From Paraclostridium bifermentans (GTDB lineage Bacteria; Bacillota; Clostridia; Peptostreptococcales; Peptostreptococcaceae), in NCBI RefSeq assembly GCF_019916025.1, contig NZ_CP079737.1, forward strand, positions 2,914,001 through 2,978,000: 64,000 nt of DNA. Reading direction: 5' to 3'. Numbering within the stretch: position 1 is the stretch's first letter; every line of letters begins with the position of its first letter. The translations under genes were made by a program, and so were the position numbers. The notes under the pieces were generated by a model. It saw nothing but the letters and a program-made list of their open reading frames with translations. It did no database searches and was not told the origin of the DNA. Positions 1 through 8,190 of this stretch are shown piece by piece.

Positions 1-42
1 GTTTCTCTGTTCTAAATAATTTTTATCTATTTGTATTCGATC

Positions 43-240
43 TTATAAGTATGGTAATAATTGTGCTATTCTTCTAGCATCACCTTCACTAACTACTCCA
101 GACTTTCTTAATTGCATTTTAGTCTTAGCATCTTTCTTAGTTAGTATATGTCTTCTGAAAGCTTTACCTCTCTTTAATTTTCCACTAGCAGTTTTTTTGA
201 ATCTCTTAGCTGCTCCTCTATGAGTTTTCATTTTAGGCAT
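43..240 (-). CDS. rpmI: 50S ribosomal protein L35
   Basis: A 65-residue, very basic protein that starts [17 protein letters not shown], the typical L35 N-terminus, with the usual length for the family. It is a structural protein of the large ribosomal subunit. The start has a strong GGAGG about 8 bases upstream. It follows infC by 27 bases on the same strand, so it is the second gene of the classic infC-rpmI-rplT operon. The rplT gene must lie beyond the left edge, because only 42 bases of spacer remain. Expression should be co-controlled with infC by the leader upstream of infC. Confidence 0.97.
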   Translation of the reverse strand: MPKMKTHRGAAKRFKKTASGKLKRGKAFRRHILTKKDAKTKMQLRKSGVVSEGDARRIAQLLPYL

Positions 241-267
241 ATTAATATCCTCCTCTCAAATGTATAT

Positions 268-777
268 CTATTTTTTTGGATCTATCATTACAACCATGTT
301 ATTACCCTCAAATGCAGGGGCTTTTGTTGGTTCTCCAAACTCTTTTACTAGGTCTATAAACTTAAGCATTACTTTTTTTCCTAAATCCTTATGCCCTAGT
401 TCTCTACCTCTAAATCTAAGTTCAACCTTAACTTTATCACCTTTTTGAAGAAACTTAATAGCATTATTTGCTTTTGTATTTATGTCGTTTTCTTCTATAC
501 CTGGTCTTAACCTAACTTCTTTTACAGTTACGACCTTTTGCTTTTTCTTAGATTCTTTTTCTTTTCTAGATTGTTCATATTTATGTTTACCATAATCCAT
601 TAATTTGCATACTGGTGGGTTCGCATTAGGTGATATTTTTACTAAATCTAAATTCTTCTCATTTGCCATTAATTGTGCATCTCTAGAAGTCATTATTCCA
701 AGTTGCTCACCAGTTTCTGAAAGAACTCTTATTTCCTTATCTCTTATCTCATCATTGATTGCTAATTCCTTACTAAT
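268..777 (-). CDS. infC: translation initiation factor IF-3, probable AUU start
   Basis: IF-3 binds the 30S subunit and controls start-codon fidelity and subunit dissociation. The C-terminal core (PPVCKLMDYGKHKYEQ, then a basic region and RFRGRELGHKDLG) is unmistakable. The first in-frame ATG (693) would remove the conserved INDEIRDKEIRVL segment of the N-domain. Reading upstream in frame gives INDEIRDKEIRVLSETGEQ with no ATG, GTG or TTG at a suitable place. An ATT at 777-775 lies 9 bases after a GGAGG, giving 169 residues. AUU starts are known for infC in several bacteria and let IF-3 repress its own synthesis. Start choice is inference; identity is certain. Confidence 0.93.
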   Translation of the reverse strand: MSKELAINDEIRDKEIRVLSETGEQLGIMTSRDAQLMANEKNLDLVKISPNANPPVCKLMDYGKHKYEQSRKEKESKKKQKVVTVKEVRLRPGIEENDINTKANNAIKFLQKGDKVKVELRFRGRELGHKDLGKKVMLKFIDLVKEFGEPTKAPAFEGNNMVVMIDPKK

Positions 778-937
778 AGTAGGACACCTCCAATTTTATA
801 TTAAAAAAGGCGAATGATATCATCATCCGCCATATAAGTTACTACAATTAATAAAACACTAAATCTTAACTTATATTTACCTTACTAACTTTATCGTCGT
901 AAGGTGAGAAGCGGACTTCTTCTTGTTTTTTATTACT
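778..937 (-). ncRNA. infC-rpmI-rplT leader (L20-leader type attenuator)
   Basis: About 160 transcribed bases precede infC. They carry complementary segments (an AAGAAG/CTTCTTC and CTTAC/GTAAG region around 880-925) and end in a strong Rho-independent terminator at 803-831 just before the infC ribosome site. In low-GC Firmicutes this operon is repressed by ribosomal protein L20 acting on such a leader. Position and terminator are seen; the assignment to the L20 leader class rests on family knowledge, and I could not fold the RNA. Confidence 0.7.
803..831 (-). terminator. attenuator terminator in front of infC
   Basis: Stem GGCGGATGAT/ATCATTCGCC followed by six U on the minus strand, ending 26 bases before the proposed infC start. 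It lies inside the leader, so it must be regulated rather than constitutive. Confidence 0.85.
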
Positions 938-943
938 CTATAT

Positions 944-972
944 ACTATACCATCAGTTTAAATAAGTGTCAA
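944..972 (-). promoter_or_regulatory. SigA-type promoter of infC operon
   Basis: Minus strand TTGACA (972-967), 17-base spacer, TATAGT (949-944). This near-consensus pair sits about 170 bases upstream of infC and places the leader in the transcript. No gene lies between 790 and 1130, and this leader plus promoter accounts for that gap. Confidence 0.85.
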
Positions 973-1130
973 TTATTTTTTAAATTTTATAATTAATTAT
1001 TTGATTTATGGACATACTTTTAATGAATTAAATATTTTTAATTTGAAAAATATAAAAATTTAATAATATTAATTTGAAAATCGGCAAATATATGTAATAA
1101 CAACAATTTTTATAACTGAGGTGTTTGACT

Positions 1131-2531
1131 ATGAAAATGTTAAATAATTTTTTTAAGAAAATCAACAACCCTGCGCCTGCGTTTAATCAGACCAAAATGG
1201 AAAAAGAAACTTCTAATGATAATTCTGATTCAACTAAGCCTAAAACAACATTCAATGATGTAGCTGGATTAGAAGAGGTCAAAGAAGAACTATTTGAAAT
1301 AGTTGATTTTATGAAAAACCCAACAAAGTATCAAAAAATGGGTGCTAAAATTCCTAAGGGTGTTTTATTCTATGGACCTCCTGGTACAGGTAAAACATTG
1401 CTTGCGTCAGCTATGGCTGGTGAAACAAACGCATCATTTTTCAATGTAACAGGATCTGAATTCGTTGAAAAATATGTTGGTGTAGGGGCAAAAAGAGTTA
1501 GAACATTGTTTGAAAAGGCTAGAAAAGAAGCCCCTAGTATAATATTTATAGATGAAATTGACGCAATAGGAGCCAAAAGACATCTAGAAAGTAATAATGA
1601 AAAGGATCAAACATTAAACCAACTTCTTGTTGAGATGGATGGATTTAATAAAGATTCTAACATACTTATAGTAGGTTCAACTAATAGACTAGACTTATTA
1701 GATGATGCACTACTTAGACCAGGTAGATTTGACAGACATGTCCATATAGGAGAACCTAATTATCACACTAGATTAGAAATACTAAAAGTTCATACTAAAA
1801 ACAAACCAATTGATAACTCCGTAGACTTAAACTTATTAGCTAAAAAAACTCACGGATTCAATGGTGCACACTTAGCAAATATAGCAAACGAAGCTGCCAT
1901 ATTTGCAGTAAGAGAAAGCAGCGAAAATATCAATAGTATTCATTTTGACAAAGCTATTGAAAGAGTTATCGCTGGACTTGAATCTAAAAGTTCAAAACTT
2001 ATTGAAAAAGAAAAACGTATAGTGTCTTACCACGAAGCTGGTCATGCTCTAGTTAGTGATACATTAGGTATAAACCCTATACAAAAAATATCTATAATAC
2101 CTAGAGGCCAAGCACTAGGATATGTGCTTCAACTTCCAGATGAAGATAGATATATTTATACTAAAGATGAACTTTTAGGAAAAATTAAAATCTTACTTGC
2201 AGGTAAAGCTGCTGAAGAAATAATATTTGGTCATAAATCTACAGGAGCTAAGGATGACTTGAAAAAAGTAACTGATATAGCAACTCAAATGGTTTGTGAC
2301 TATGGTATGAGTAATCTTGGAGCTATGACTATAGATCAAAATCAAAAAAGCTTTTTATCAAAACAAATCCAAGAAGAAACTACTAGTATAATAGATTCTT
2401 GTTATAAAGAAACTCTTAATCTTCTAAACTCAAGTTTAAATGACCTTCATTTAGTTTCTCAACATCTATTTGACAAAGAAACTATGACTCACGAAGAGTT
2501 AAAAAATATAATAAGAAAAGAATGTGTATAA
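1131..2531 (+). CDS. FtsH-like AAA+ zinc metalloprotease lacking membrane anchor
   Basis: A 466-residue FtsH-family protein. Visible parts: Walker A GPPGTGKT near 82-89, Walker B IIFIDE near 137, second region of homology ending GRFDR near 200, pore loop FVEKYVGVGA with an aromatic Y, and zinc-site HEAGH near 301 with a downstream GAKDDL supplying the likely third ligand. The two N-terminal transmembrane helices and the extracytoplasmic domain of canonical FtsH (usually 600-650 residues) are missing. They are replaced by about 40 polar residues, so the protein should be cytosolic. Start chosen at ATG 1131, 7 bases after GAGGTG; an in-frame TTG at 1125 touches the ribosome site. All catalytic motifs are intact. 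The gene is monocistronic and convergent with thrS. Substrate unknown. Confidence 0.9.
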   Translation: MKMLNNFFKKINNPAPAFNQTKMEKETSNDNSDSTKPKTTFNDVAGLEEVKEELFEIVDFMKNPTKYQKMGAKIPKGVLFYGPPGTGKTLLASAMAGETNASFFNVTGSEFVEKYVGVGAKRVRTLFEKARKEAPSIIFIDEIDAIGAKRHLESNNEKDQTLNQLLVEMDGFNKDSNILIVGSTNRLDLLDDALLRPGRFDRHVHIGEPNYHTRLEILKVHTKNKPIDNSVDLNLLAKKTHGFNGAHLANIANEAAIFAVRESSENINSIHFDKAIERVIAGLESKSSKLIEKEKRIVSYHEAGHALVSDTLGINPIQKISIIPRGQALGYVLQLPDEDRYIYTKDELLGKIKILLAGKAAEEIIFGHKSTGAKDDLKKVTDIATQMVCDYGMSNLGAMTIDQNQKSFLSKQIQEETTSIIDSCYKETLNLLNSSLNDLHLVSQHLFDKETMTHEELKNIIRKECV

Positions 2532-2562
2532 AAAAAAGTTAGCCTTAAAGGCTAACTTTTTT
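2532..2562. terminator. bidirectional terminator between ftsH-like gene and thrS
   Basis: AAAGTTAGCC-TTAAA-GGCTAACTTT with A-run on one side and T-run on the other; it serves both convergent genes. Confidence 0.9.
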
Positions 2563-2570
2563 ATTATTTA

Positions 2571-4490
2571 TTATGCTTGAATTACATTAGTTCTTTCTTC
2601 TACTTCTTTTAATACATTTGCAATAAATGCATCTACATCCATTGCACCCATTTCTCCATTATCTCTTGATCTTACAGAAACTTTCTTTTCATTAACTTCT
2701 TTTTCTCCAACTACTAACATGTAAGGAACTTTTTGAAGTTGAGCCTCTCTTATTTTATATCCGATTTTTTCAGCTCTATCATCAAGCTCTACTCTTATAC
2801 CTTTATCAAATAATGCATTTTTAACTTCTTCTGCATATTCTTTAAATCTATCAGATACTAGTAATATTTTAGCTTGAACTGGAGATATCCAAGTTGGGAA
2901 TTTACCAGCATAATGTTCTATTAATATACCTATAAATCTTTCTATACTTCCTAATGCAACTCTATGGATCATAACAGGTCTATGTTTTTCCCCATCTTCA
3001 CCTACATAACTAATATCAAATCTTTGTGGTAATTGCATATCTAATTGTATAGTTCCACATTGCCAAGTTCTTCCTAAACAATCTTTTAAGTGGAAGTCTA
3101 TCTTAGGACCATAGAATGCTCCATCTCCTTCATTTATTACATAAGGTAGATTCAATTCTTCTAAAGCTTCTCTTAATCCATTTTCAGCTGATTCCCACTC
3201 TTCATCTGTTCCCATTGAATCTTCTGGTCTAGTTGATAACTCTAAGTGATATTCAAATCCAAATGCAGAATACACCTTATCTATTAATGAAACAACACCT
3301 TTTATTTCATCTTTTATTTGTTCTGGTAGCATGAATATATGTGCATCATCTTGAGTAAATGCTCTAACTCTCTTAAGACCATTTAAAGCTCCAGATAACT
3401 CATGTCTATGAACTCTTCCTAACTCAGCCACTCTCATAGGGAAATCTTTGTATGAATGTTGCTTAAAGTTATAGTATAACATCCCACCTGGGCAGTTCAT
3501 TGGTTTTATAGCAAATTGCATATCATCTATATCTACAGTGTACATGTTTTCTTTATAGTGATACCAGTGTCCTGAAGTTTCCCATAATTTTTGGTTTAAT
3601 ATTATAGGAGTTTCTATTTCTACATATCCGTCTTTTCTGTGTAATTCTCTCCAGAATTTTAATAATTCATTTTTAAGTTCCATACCTTTTGGTAAGAATA
3701 ATGGGAATCCTGGCCCTTCTTCTGGTATGAAGAATAATTCTAATTCTCTACCTAATTTTCTATGGTCTCTTTTCTTAGCTTCTTCTACTAAGTGTAAGTA
3801 TGCTTCTAAATCTTTATTCTTTTCAAAAGATGTTCCATATATTCTTTGTAACATCTTATTTTTTTCATCTCCACGCCAGTAAGCCCCTGTTACGTTTTGA
3901 AGTCTTATAGCTTTAACCTTTTTAGTAGAAGATAAATGCGGCCCTCTACATAAATCTGTAAAATCTCCTTGTTTATAGAAAGATATAATTTCTCCTTCAG
4001 GTAGTTCTGATATAAGTTCTACCTTATAGTTTTCCCCTTGTTCTTCCATTAACTTTATAGCATCTTCTCTACTTAATTCAAATCTCTCTATAGCTAAATC
4101 TTCTTTAGCTATTTTTTTCATTTCAGCTTCTATCTTTTCTAAATCCTCTGGAGTTAATCTGTACTCTAAGTCTATATCATAGTAGAATCCATTTTCAATA
4201 CTTGGCCCTATAGCTAATTTAGCTTCAGGGTATATTCTTTTTATAGCTTGTGCTAGCATGTGAGCAGATGTATGTCTGAACACATCTTTTCCTTCTTCAT
4301 CATCAAATTTAAATAAATTTAATTCGCAATCTTCATTAACTTCGAAATCTAACCCAACAACCTCTTCATTAACAGATGCAGCTACTATACTTCTAGCTAA
4401 TCCTTCGCTTATCGATTTAGCAATATCCATAACTGTAGTACCTTTAGAATACTCCTTTACAGATCCATCTTTTAAAGTAACTTTTATCAT
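2571..4490 (-). CDS. thrS: threonyl-tRNA synthetase
   Basis: Full-length 639-residue ThrRS that charges tRNA-Thr. Domains: TGS (1-62), second additional/editing domain with HTSAH at 73-77 and DLCRGPHLSST, class II catalytic core (motifs around WRELHRKDGY, RVHRHELSGAL, GSIERFIGILIEHYAG) and C-terminal anticodon domain (PVQAKILLVSD). Start ATG has AGGAGG seven bases upstream. It is transcribed alone behind a T-box leader and so should be induced by uncharged tRNA-Thr. A decayed copy of its N-terminal half is used in the nucleoside kinase at 22763-24418. Confidence 0.98.
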   Translation of the reverse strand: MIKVTLKDGSVKEYSKGTTVMDIAKSISEGLARSIVAASVNEEVVGLDFEVNEDCELNLFKFDDEEGKDVFRHTSAHMLAQAIKRIYPEAKLAIGPSIENGFYYDIDLEYRLTPEDLEKIEAEMKKIAKEDLAIERFELSREDAIKLMEEQGENYKVELISELPEGEIISFYKQGDFTDLCRGPHLSSTKKVKAIRLQNVTGAYWRGDEKNKMLQRIYGTSFEKNKDLEAYLHLVEEAKKRDHRKLGRELELFFIPEEGPGFPLFLPKGMELKNELLKFWRELHRKDGYVEIETPIILNQKLWETSGHWYHYKENMYTVDIDDMQFAIKPMNCPGGMLYYNFKQHSYKDFPMRVAELGRVHRHELSGALNGLKRVRAFTQDDAHIFMLPEQIKDEIKGVVSLIDKVYSAFGFEYHLELSTRPEDSMGTDEEWESAENGLREALEELNLPYVINEGDGAFYGPKIDFHLKDCLGRTWQCGTIQLDMQLPQRFDISYVGEDGEKHRPVMIHRVALGSIERFIGILIEHYAGKFPTWISPVQAKILLVSDRFKEYAEEVKNALFDKGIRVELDDRAEKIGYKIREAQLQKVPYMLVVGEKEVNEKKVSVRSRDNGEMGAMDVDAFIANVLKEVEERTNVIQA

Positions 4491-4520
4491 GACCTTACCT
4501 CCTTAATTTTTTTTGTATAA

Positions 4521-4775
4521 AATAAAAAACTCGGCCCATGAAAATCATGGGACGAGTAACATTCGCGGTTCCACCCAAGTTGGCATGTTATAAACATTGC
4601 CCTCTTGATGACTATAAGGTTGTCAACCGAGTACTTTTACTTATAAGCTACTAAACTCTGCTCCAAGGTAGTTTTCAAATAGTCATTTTTAGATATACTT
4701 TCAGCCTATGATATATCCTCTCTGAAAATTGTTTCTATTTTACTCTTCCTTTTCATAGCAACTATATTAATATTA
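4521..4775 (-). ncRNA. T-box leader of thrS
   Basis: The minus strand carries the T-box core TGGAACCGCG (4573-4564) followed directly by a terminator stem ACTCG(T)CCCATGA / TCATGGG(C)CGAGT (4557-4529) and a U-run, the standard antiterminator/terminator arrangement. Stem I features (AGAGGATATAT, GAAAACTACCTTGGAGCAG) lie around 4650-4710. An ACC triplet in the latter could be the Thr specifier, which is an inference. This leader fills the 365-base gap upstream of thrS. Confidence 0.93.
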
Positions 4776-4781
4776 ATACAA

Positions 4782-4810
4782 ATTATATCAAATCAAGCGA
4801 TATATATCAA
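4782..4810 (-). promoter_or_regulatory. promoter of thrS T-box transcript
   Basis: Minus strand TTGATA (4810-4805), 17-base spacer, TATAAT (4787-4782), immediately upstream of the T-box stem I. Confidence 0.75.
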
Positions 4811-4855
4811 CTCTAAATATTATATAAATTTAAATATTTTTTTGTTACATAAAAT

Positions 4856-5458
4856 TTATATAAAAATTGTTATTATACCTTGTATTATTCCTATAACAAA
4901 ACCTAGTATTAATCCCAATAATTCTATATGCTTTAACTCATTGCTTGCTATACTAAGTATTATATCTTCTAATTCAAGTAAATCTAAGCTATCCACTTTT
5001 TCCTCTACTATTTGTTGTATATTTACTCTTTCATGCGCTTTTGATACAACTTCACTTCCTAGTTCGTCAATAGAAGCACTAACTTCTTTTTCTATTATAT
5101 CCTCTATATAGTTTTTTATAACAGATTTTATATAACTAGGTATAAGAGTCGCTTTTTCCTCTATTATAGAATTAACTTTAGACTTTATATATTCAGTAGC
5201 TTTTACTTTATCTTCTTCTGTTATTAAATTTTCTAATATATCATCTAAAGATACAAACTCATCTTGGATAACTTCTCCTATTTTTATAGCTATTTCTTTT
5301 CTTCGCTTCGGGATAAGCCCTATTATTTCAAAATTTGTAAGAGGTATTTTTATAGGATTTATAGGCCTAAATATAAGCTTTATAGCTAATTTATTAGTTA
5401 CATACCCGATAATACCTCCAATAATTGCCATTATCAAAATTATATATATATTGTTCAT
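4856..5458 (-). CDS. DUF445 family membrane protein
   Basis: A 200-residue protein. The N-terminal hydrophobic helix (MNNIYIILIMAIIGGIIGYV) is followed by TNKLAIKLIFRPINPIKI, the recognisable DUF445/YheB-type signature, then a long amphipathic middle and a C-terminal hydrophobic helix (LLGLILGFVIGIIQGIITIFI). Membrane protein of unknown function. Start taken at ATG 5458, with AAGGAG 7 bases upstream; an upstream in-frame start at 5491 would add 11 residues with no ribosome site. It is the last gene of a minus-strand trio with ytxC-like and GME-like genes. Confidence 0.8.
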   Translation of the reverse strand: MNNIYIILIMAIIGGIIGYVTNKLAIKLIFRPINPIKIPLTNFEIIGLIPKRRKEIAIKIGEVIQDEFVSLDDILENLITEEDKVKATEYIKSKVNSIIEEKATLIPSYIKSVIKNYIEDIIEKEVSASIDELGSEVVSKAHERVNIQQIVEEKVDSLDLLELEDIILSIASNELKHIELLGLILGFVIGIIQGIITIFI

Positions 5459-5539
5459 CTCAAATCTCCTTATTATTTTAATTAGAAACAATATATATTT
5501 TATACTTTAATGATTTTTTTTCAATACATTTTTTAAATT

Positions 5540-6340
5540 TTAAGATTTATTTTTTTCTTCTACCTTTTCTTCAAATATCGCTTTTATAGTATCTATAATT
5601 TCTCTAGATGAGTTAGTCTGTAAAGAATCGTATATAATTATATGATTTGGGCACAAAGAAAGCAATGTACTAATTAAGAAATCTTCATAATTTAAATTTT
5701 CTTTTATAAACATATTTATTAACTCTTCATCATTTTCATTTTCTATTATGTTATCATTTTTATCATATAATATAAACGAGTTATCTTTCCTTATGTATAC
5801 TTTCAATGTGTCAATTTTAGTTTCTTGTACATTTATAAAATATCTTAATACACTAATAAATTCGTCATAGTCTTTCTCTATTAAATATTCTTCTAGTGCA
5901 TCTTCACAGATATTAGCTATATATCCCATTAGTTCTTTCATTCTAAACTTTACAAAACCATCCACATCTATATGGTCATTATTTAATATGTAATTATTCA
6001 TTCTACAAAATATTATTTCTCTTAATAATAAGTCTTTACTTTTGAATACTTCTAATGATTTTAGATATATTTTTTCTATTTCCTGATTATATTTATCCCC
6101 ATATGATTTTTGTATATATTCCTTCAATATAACCTCTTTTATTACTTGCATCAAAATATCTGTTATCTCTCTTGATATTTCTAGAACTGTTTCATCCGTT
6201 CTATCTTTAGTGCTTATTTTTATTTCTATAACATCATCATTGTAATTTATAATATTGCTAAACTTAGTTTGTTTTACAAATTGATTTACAGCTAATTCAT
6301 ATTTAGGCAATAAGCTCAGATAAATCTCTTTGTTGTCCAT
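5540..6340 (-). CDS. ytxC: YtxC-like sporulation protein
   Basis: About 266 residues, cytosolic. The C-terminal part (YEDFLISTLLSLCPNHIIIYDS) and the overall alpha/beta pattern match the putative sporulation protein YtxC family known from Bacillus and Clostridia; molecular function unknown. Start ATG 6340 is 8 bases after AAGGAG. An earlier ATG at 6346 overlaps the TGA of the upstream gene but is only 2 bases from the ribosome site. The overlap implies translational coupling with the GME-like gene. Confidence 0.75.
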   Translation of the reverse strand: MDNKEIYLSLLPKYELAVNQFVKQTKFSNIINYNDDVIEIKISTKDRTDETVLEISREITDILMQVIKEVILKEYIQKSYGDKYNQEIEKIYLKSLEVFKSKDLLLREIIFCRMNNYILNNDHIDVDGFVKFRMKELMGYIANICEDALEEYLIEKDYDEFISVLRYFINVQETKIDTLKVYIRKDNSFILYDKNDNIIENENDEELINMFIKENLNYEDFLISTLLSLCPNHIIIYDSLQTNSSREIIDTIKAIFEEKVEEKNKS

Positions 6341-6345
6341 AGTCA

Positions 6346-7110
6346 TCACTCCTTTCTAGTCATCAAAGGAATTATAGAACCTAAATCTAATAATTGTTCT
6401 TTGCTTAAACTTACTATTTCCTTATTTTTTGATTTTATAAATTTTTTTATAAGTTCATAATCTGGATGCTTTTTTACATCTCCTAAAAAAGCTATTTTAT
6501 TTTCACTTATAAACCCTGTACACCCACCTATAAATCCATAATCTAATTGAAATAAATTTATATTTCCAGGTCTTATAAGAAGGCAATCTATACCGTATTG
6601 TTTTACAGATTTATATATACCTTTATCAGAAGTTATAATTGAATTTTCATCAACTATACAAATCGAGCATTTGGAATATCCCTGTTTTACATTTATCTTT
6701 ATAAGATTTTTTTTGTTTATGTAGTCTAAAATTTTTTCATCTGTATAATTAAAATTATGTATTGCAAATCTTCCCATCATAGTTACATTATATTGAATAT
6801 TGTTAGGATATTTTTTTTCTATATAGCGACTTCCTTTAATTACATTAAATCCTAATGGAATTAATATCTCTGAATAAAACTCATATACATTTGGCGCTAC
6901 AACTATATTTCCTTCACCTAAGTTGCATACACATATATCTGGATGATATTTTATAGCATCATAACATTCTTTACATTCTATAGTTTTTATTATTTGTATT
7001 TTTCTTCTTTTTAATTCTAGTTCTATATCGCAAGTAATTCTTTTATCTACCAACGCTAGACATAAATCACCATCAATTACAAAAGATTGTCTACTATGTA
7101 CTGCTTTCAT
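6346..7110 (-). CDS. DUF6873-like protein, possible GME (amidinotransferase) fold
   Basis: A 254-residue protein resembling a clostridial family that I recall as DUF6873, placed in the guanidino-group modifying enzyme superfamily. Candidate active-site features are H118 in IHNFNYTD and C197 in GFIGGCTG; GFIGG-C is reminiscent of the C-terminal nucleophile of dimethylargininase-like enzymes. A second Cys pair is KCSIC near 148-151. No signal peptide. Start ATG after AAGGA. It is first gene of the operon with ytxC and DUF445, suggesting a sporulation-linked role by context only. The fold call is from memory and needs a profile search. Confidence 0.5.
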   Translation of the reverse strand: MKAVHSRQSFVIDGDLCLALVDKRITCDIELELKRRKIQIIKTIECKECYDAIKYHPDICVCNLGEGNIVVAPNVYEFYSEILIPLGFNVIKGSRYIEKKYPNNIQYNVTMMGRFAIHNFNYTDEKILDYINKKNLIKINVKQGYSKCSICIVDENSIITSDKGIYKSVKQYGIDCLLIRPGNINLFQLDYGFIGGCTGFISENKIAFLGDVKKHPDYELIKKFIKSKNKEIVSLSKEQLLDLGSIIPLMTRKE

Positions 7111-7221
7111 TTCACCGTTCCTTCTATATCGATTTTACTTTTATAATGCAACTAATATTTTATATACTTATTTTCATTTTTAATAGACTAATAATAATTT
7201 TTTTATATTTATTTTAGACAT

Positions 7222-7256
7222 AAAAAAAAGATGATAGCAATGCTATCATCTTTTTT
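7222..7256. terminator. terminator after the nucleoside ABC transporter
   Basis: AAAAAAGATGATAGC-AAT-GCTATCATC followed by T-run; strong in both directions. Its A/T-run includes the stop codon of the permease gene at 7255. No gene lies between 7111 and this stem. Confidence 0.9.
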
Positions 7257-8190
7257 ATCTTTCACCTTTTTTATATGGGTTTCCTAATGCTGCCGGAGCT
7301 TTAGAAGATTTTATAAATAACACTAACACCACTAATGTTATTACATATGGTATCATAGATAATAAATTCTCATTTATTCTAAATGGAAGTTCTGGATTCC
7401 CAAAGAATACAGATAAAGCAGTTGAGAAACCAAATAGTAAACAAGCTGCCATAGCTCCTTGCGGCTTCCACTTACCGAATATAACAGCCGCCATAGCTAT
7501 GTATCCTTGTCCAGAGATCAATGTTGGTCTAAACGAAGAAACAATAGCTAAGCTCATAGATGCTCCTCCCAAACCAGCTAATATACCAGATGAAATTACC
7601 GCAATATATCTAACTCGATTTACATTAATACCTAAAGTATCTGCTGCTCCTGGATGTTCTCCAACAGATCTTATTCTAAGTCCTAGCTTTGTTTTATATA
7701 AAACGTACCAAACTACAGCTACAAGTATAAATGCTATAAATACTGTCGCATAAGTATTGAAAACTGTATTTAATATACTACCTTCTGCAAATAAACCATT
7801 TAAAGGTCTTGGTATTTTATCTTCCATAGCTATAGTTGGAGTCATAGTTGCTCCATCAAATAATATTTTTGAAGAAAACAATGCTACTCCAGGTGCAAGT
7901 AAATTTATAGCAACACCTGATATAGTATGATCTGCATTAAAGCTTACAGTTGCAACAGCATGTATTAATGCAAATAACCCGCCGGCTAACCCACCTATTA
8001 AAAATGCTATCCACGGATCACCTACTAAATAACCTGCTGCTGCCCCTGCAAAAGCACCTATAGTCATCATACCTTCTAATCCTATATTAACTATACCTGA
8101 ATTTTCTGATAATACTCCACCTAATGCTGTAAATATAAGGGGCGTAGAGTACATTAAAGTCGTACTTAAAATTAAAGCTATATCTTCCAT
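7255..8190 (-). CDS. nupQ: nucleoside ABC transporter permease (NupQ-like)
   Basis: A 311-residue polytopic permease of the BMP/simple-sugar branch (8-10 hydrophobic helices). The signature NSGIVNIGLEGMMTIGAFAGAAAGY near residues 29-53 is typical of YufQ/NupQ/BmpD-type permeases. It forms a heterodimeric channel with the protein encoded just upstream. The last base of the upstream permease gene is shared with its start codon, so the pair is translationally coupled. Substrate is probably purine nucleosides, from the BMP lipoprotein in the cluster. Confidence 0.9.
   Translation of the reverse strand: MEDIALILSTTLMYSTPLIFTALGGVLSENSGIVNIGLEGMMTIGAFAGAAAGYLVGDPWIAFLIGGLAGGLFALIHAVATVSFNADHTISGVAINLLAPGVALFSSKILFDGATMTPTIAMEDKIPRPLNGLFAEGSILNTVFNTYATVFIAFILVAVVWYVLYKTKLGLRIRSVGEHPGAADTLGINVNRVRYIAVISSGILAGLGGASMSLAIVSSFRPTLISGQGYIAMAAVIFGKWKPQGAMAACLLFGFSTALSVFFGNPELPFRINENLLSMIPYVITLVVLVLFIKSSKAPAALGNPYKKGER

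Noticed and set aside
605-817. Plus-strand open frame opposite infC
   Set aside because: Antisense shadow of infC and its leader with no ribosome site; the opposing IF-3 frame is conserved.
1125-1130. TTG start for the FtsH-like gene, two codons upstream
   Set aside because: It is one base from the GAGGTG ribosome site; ATG 1131 has proper spacing.
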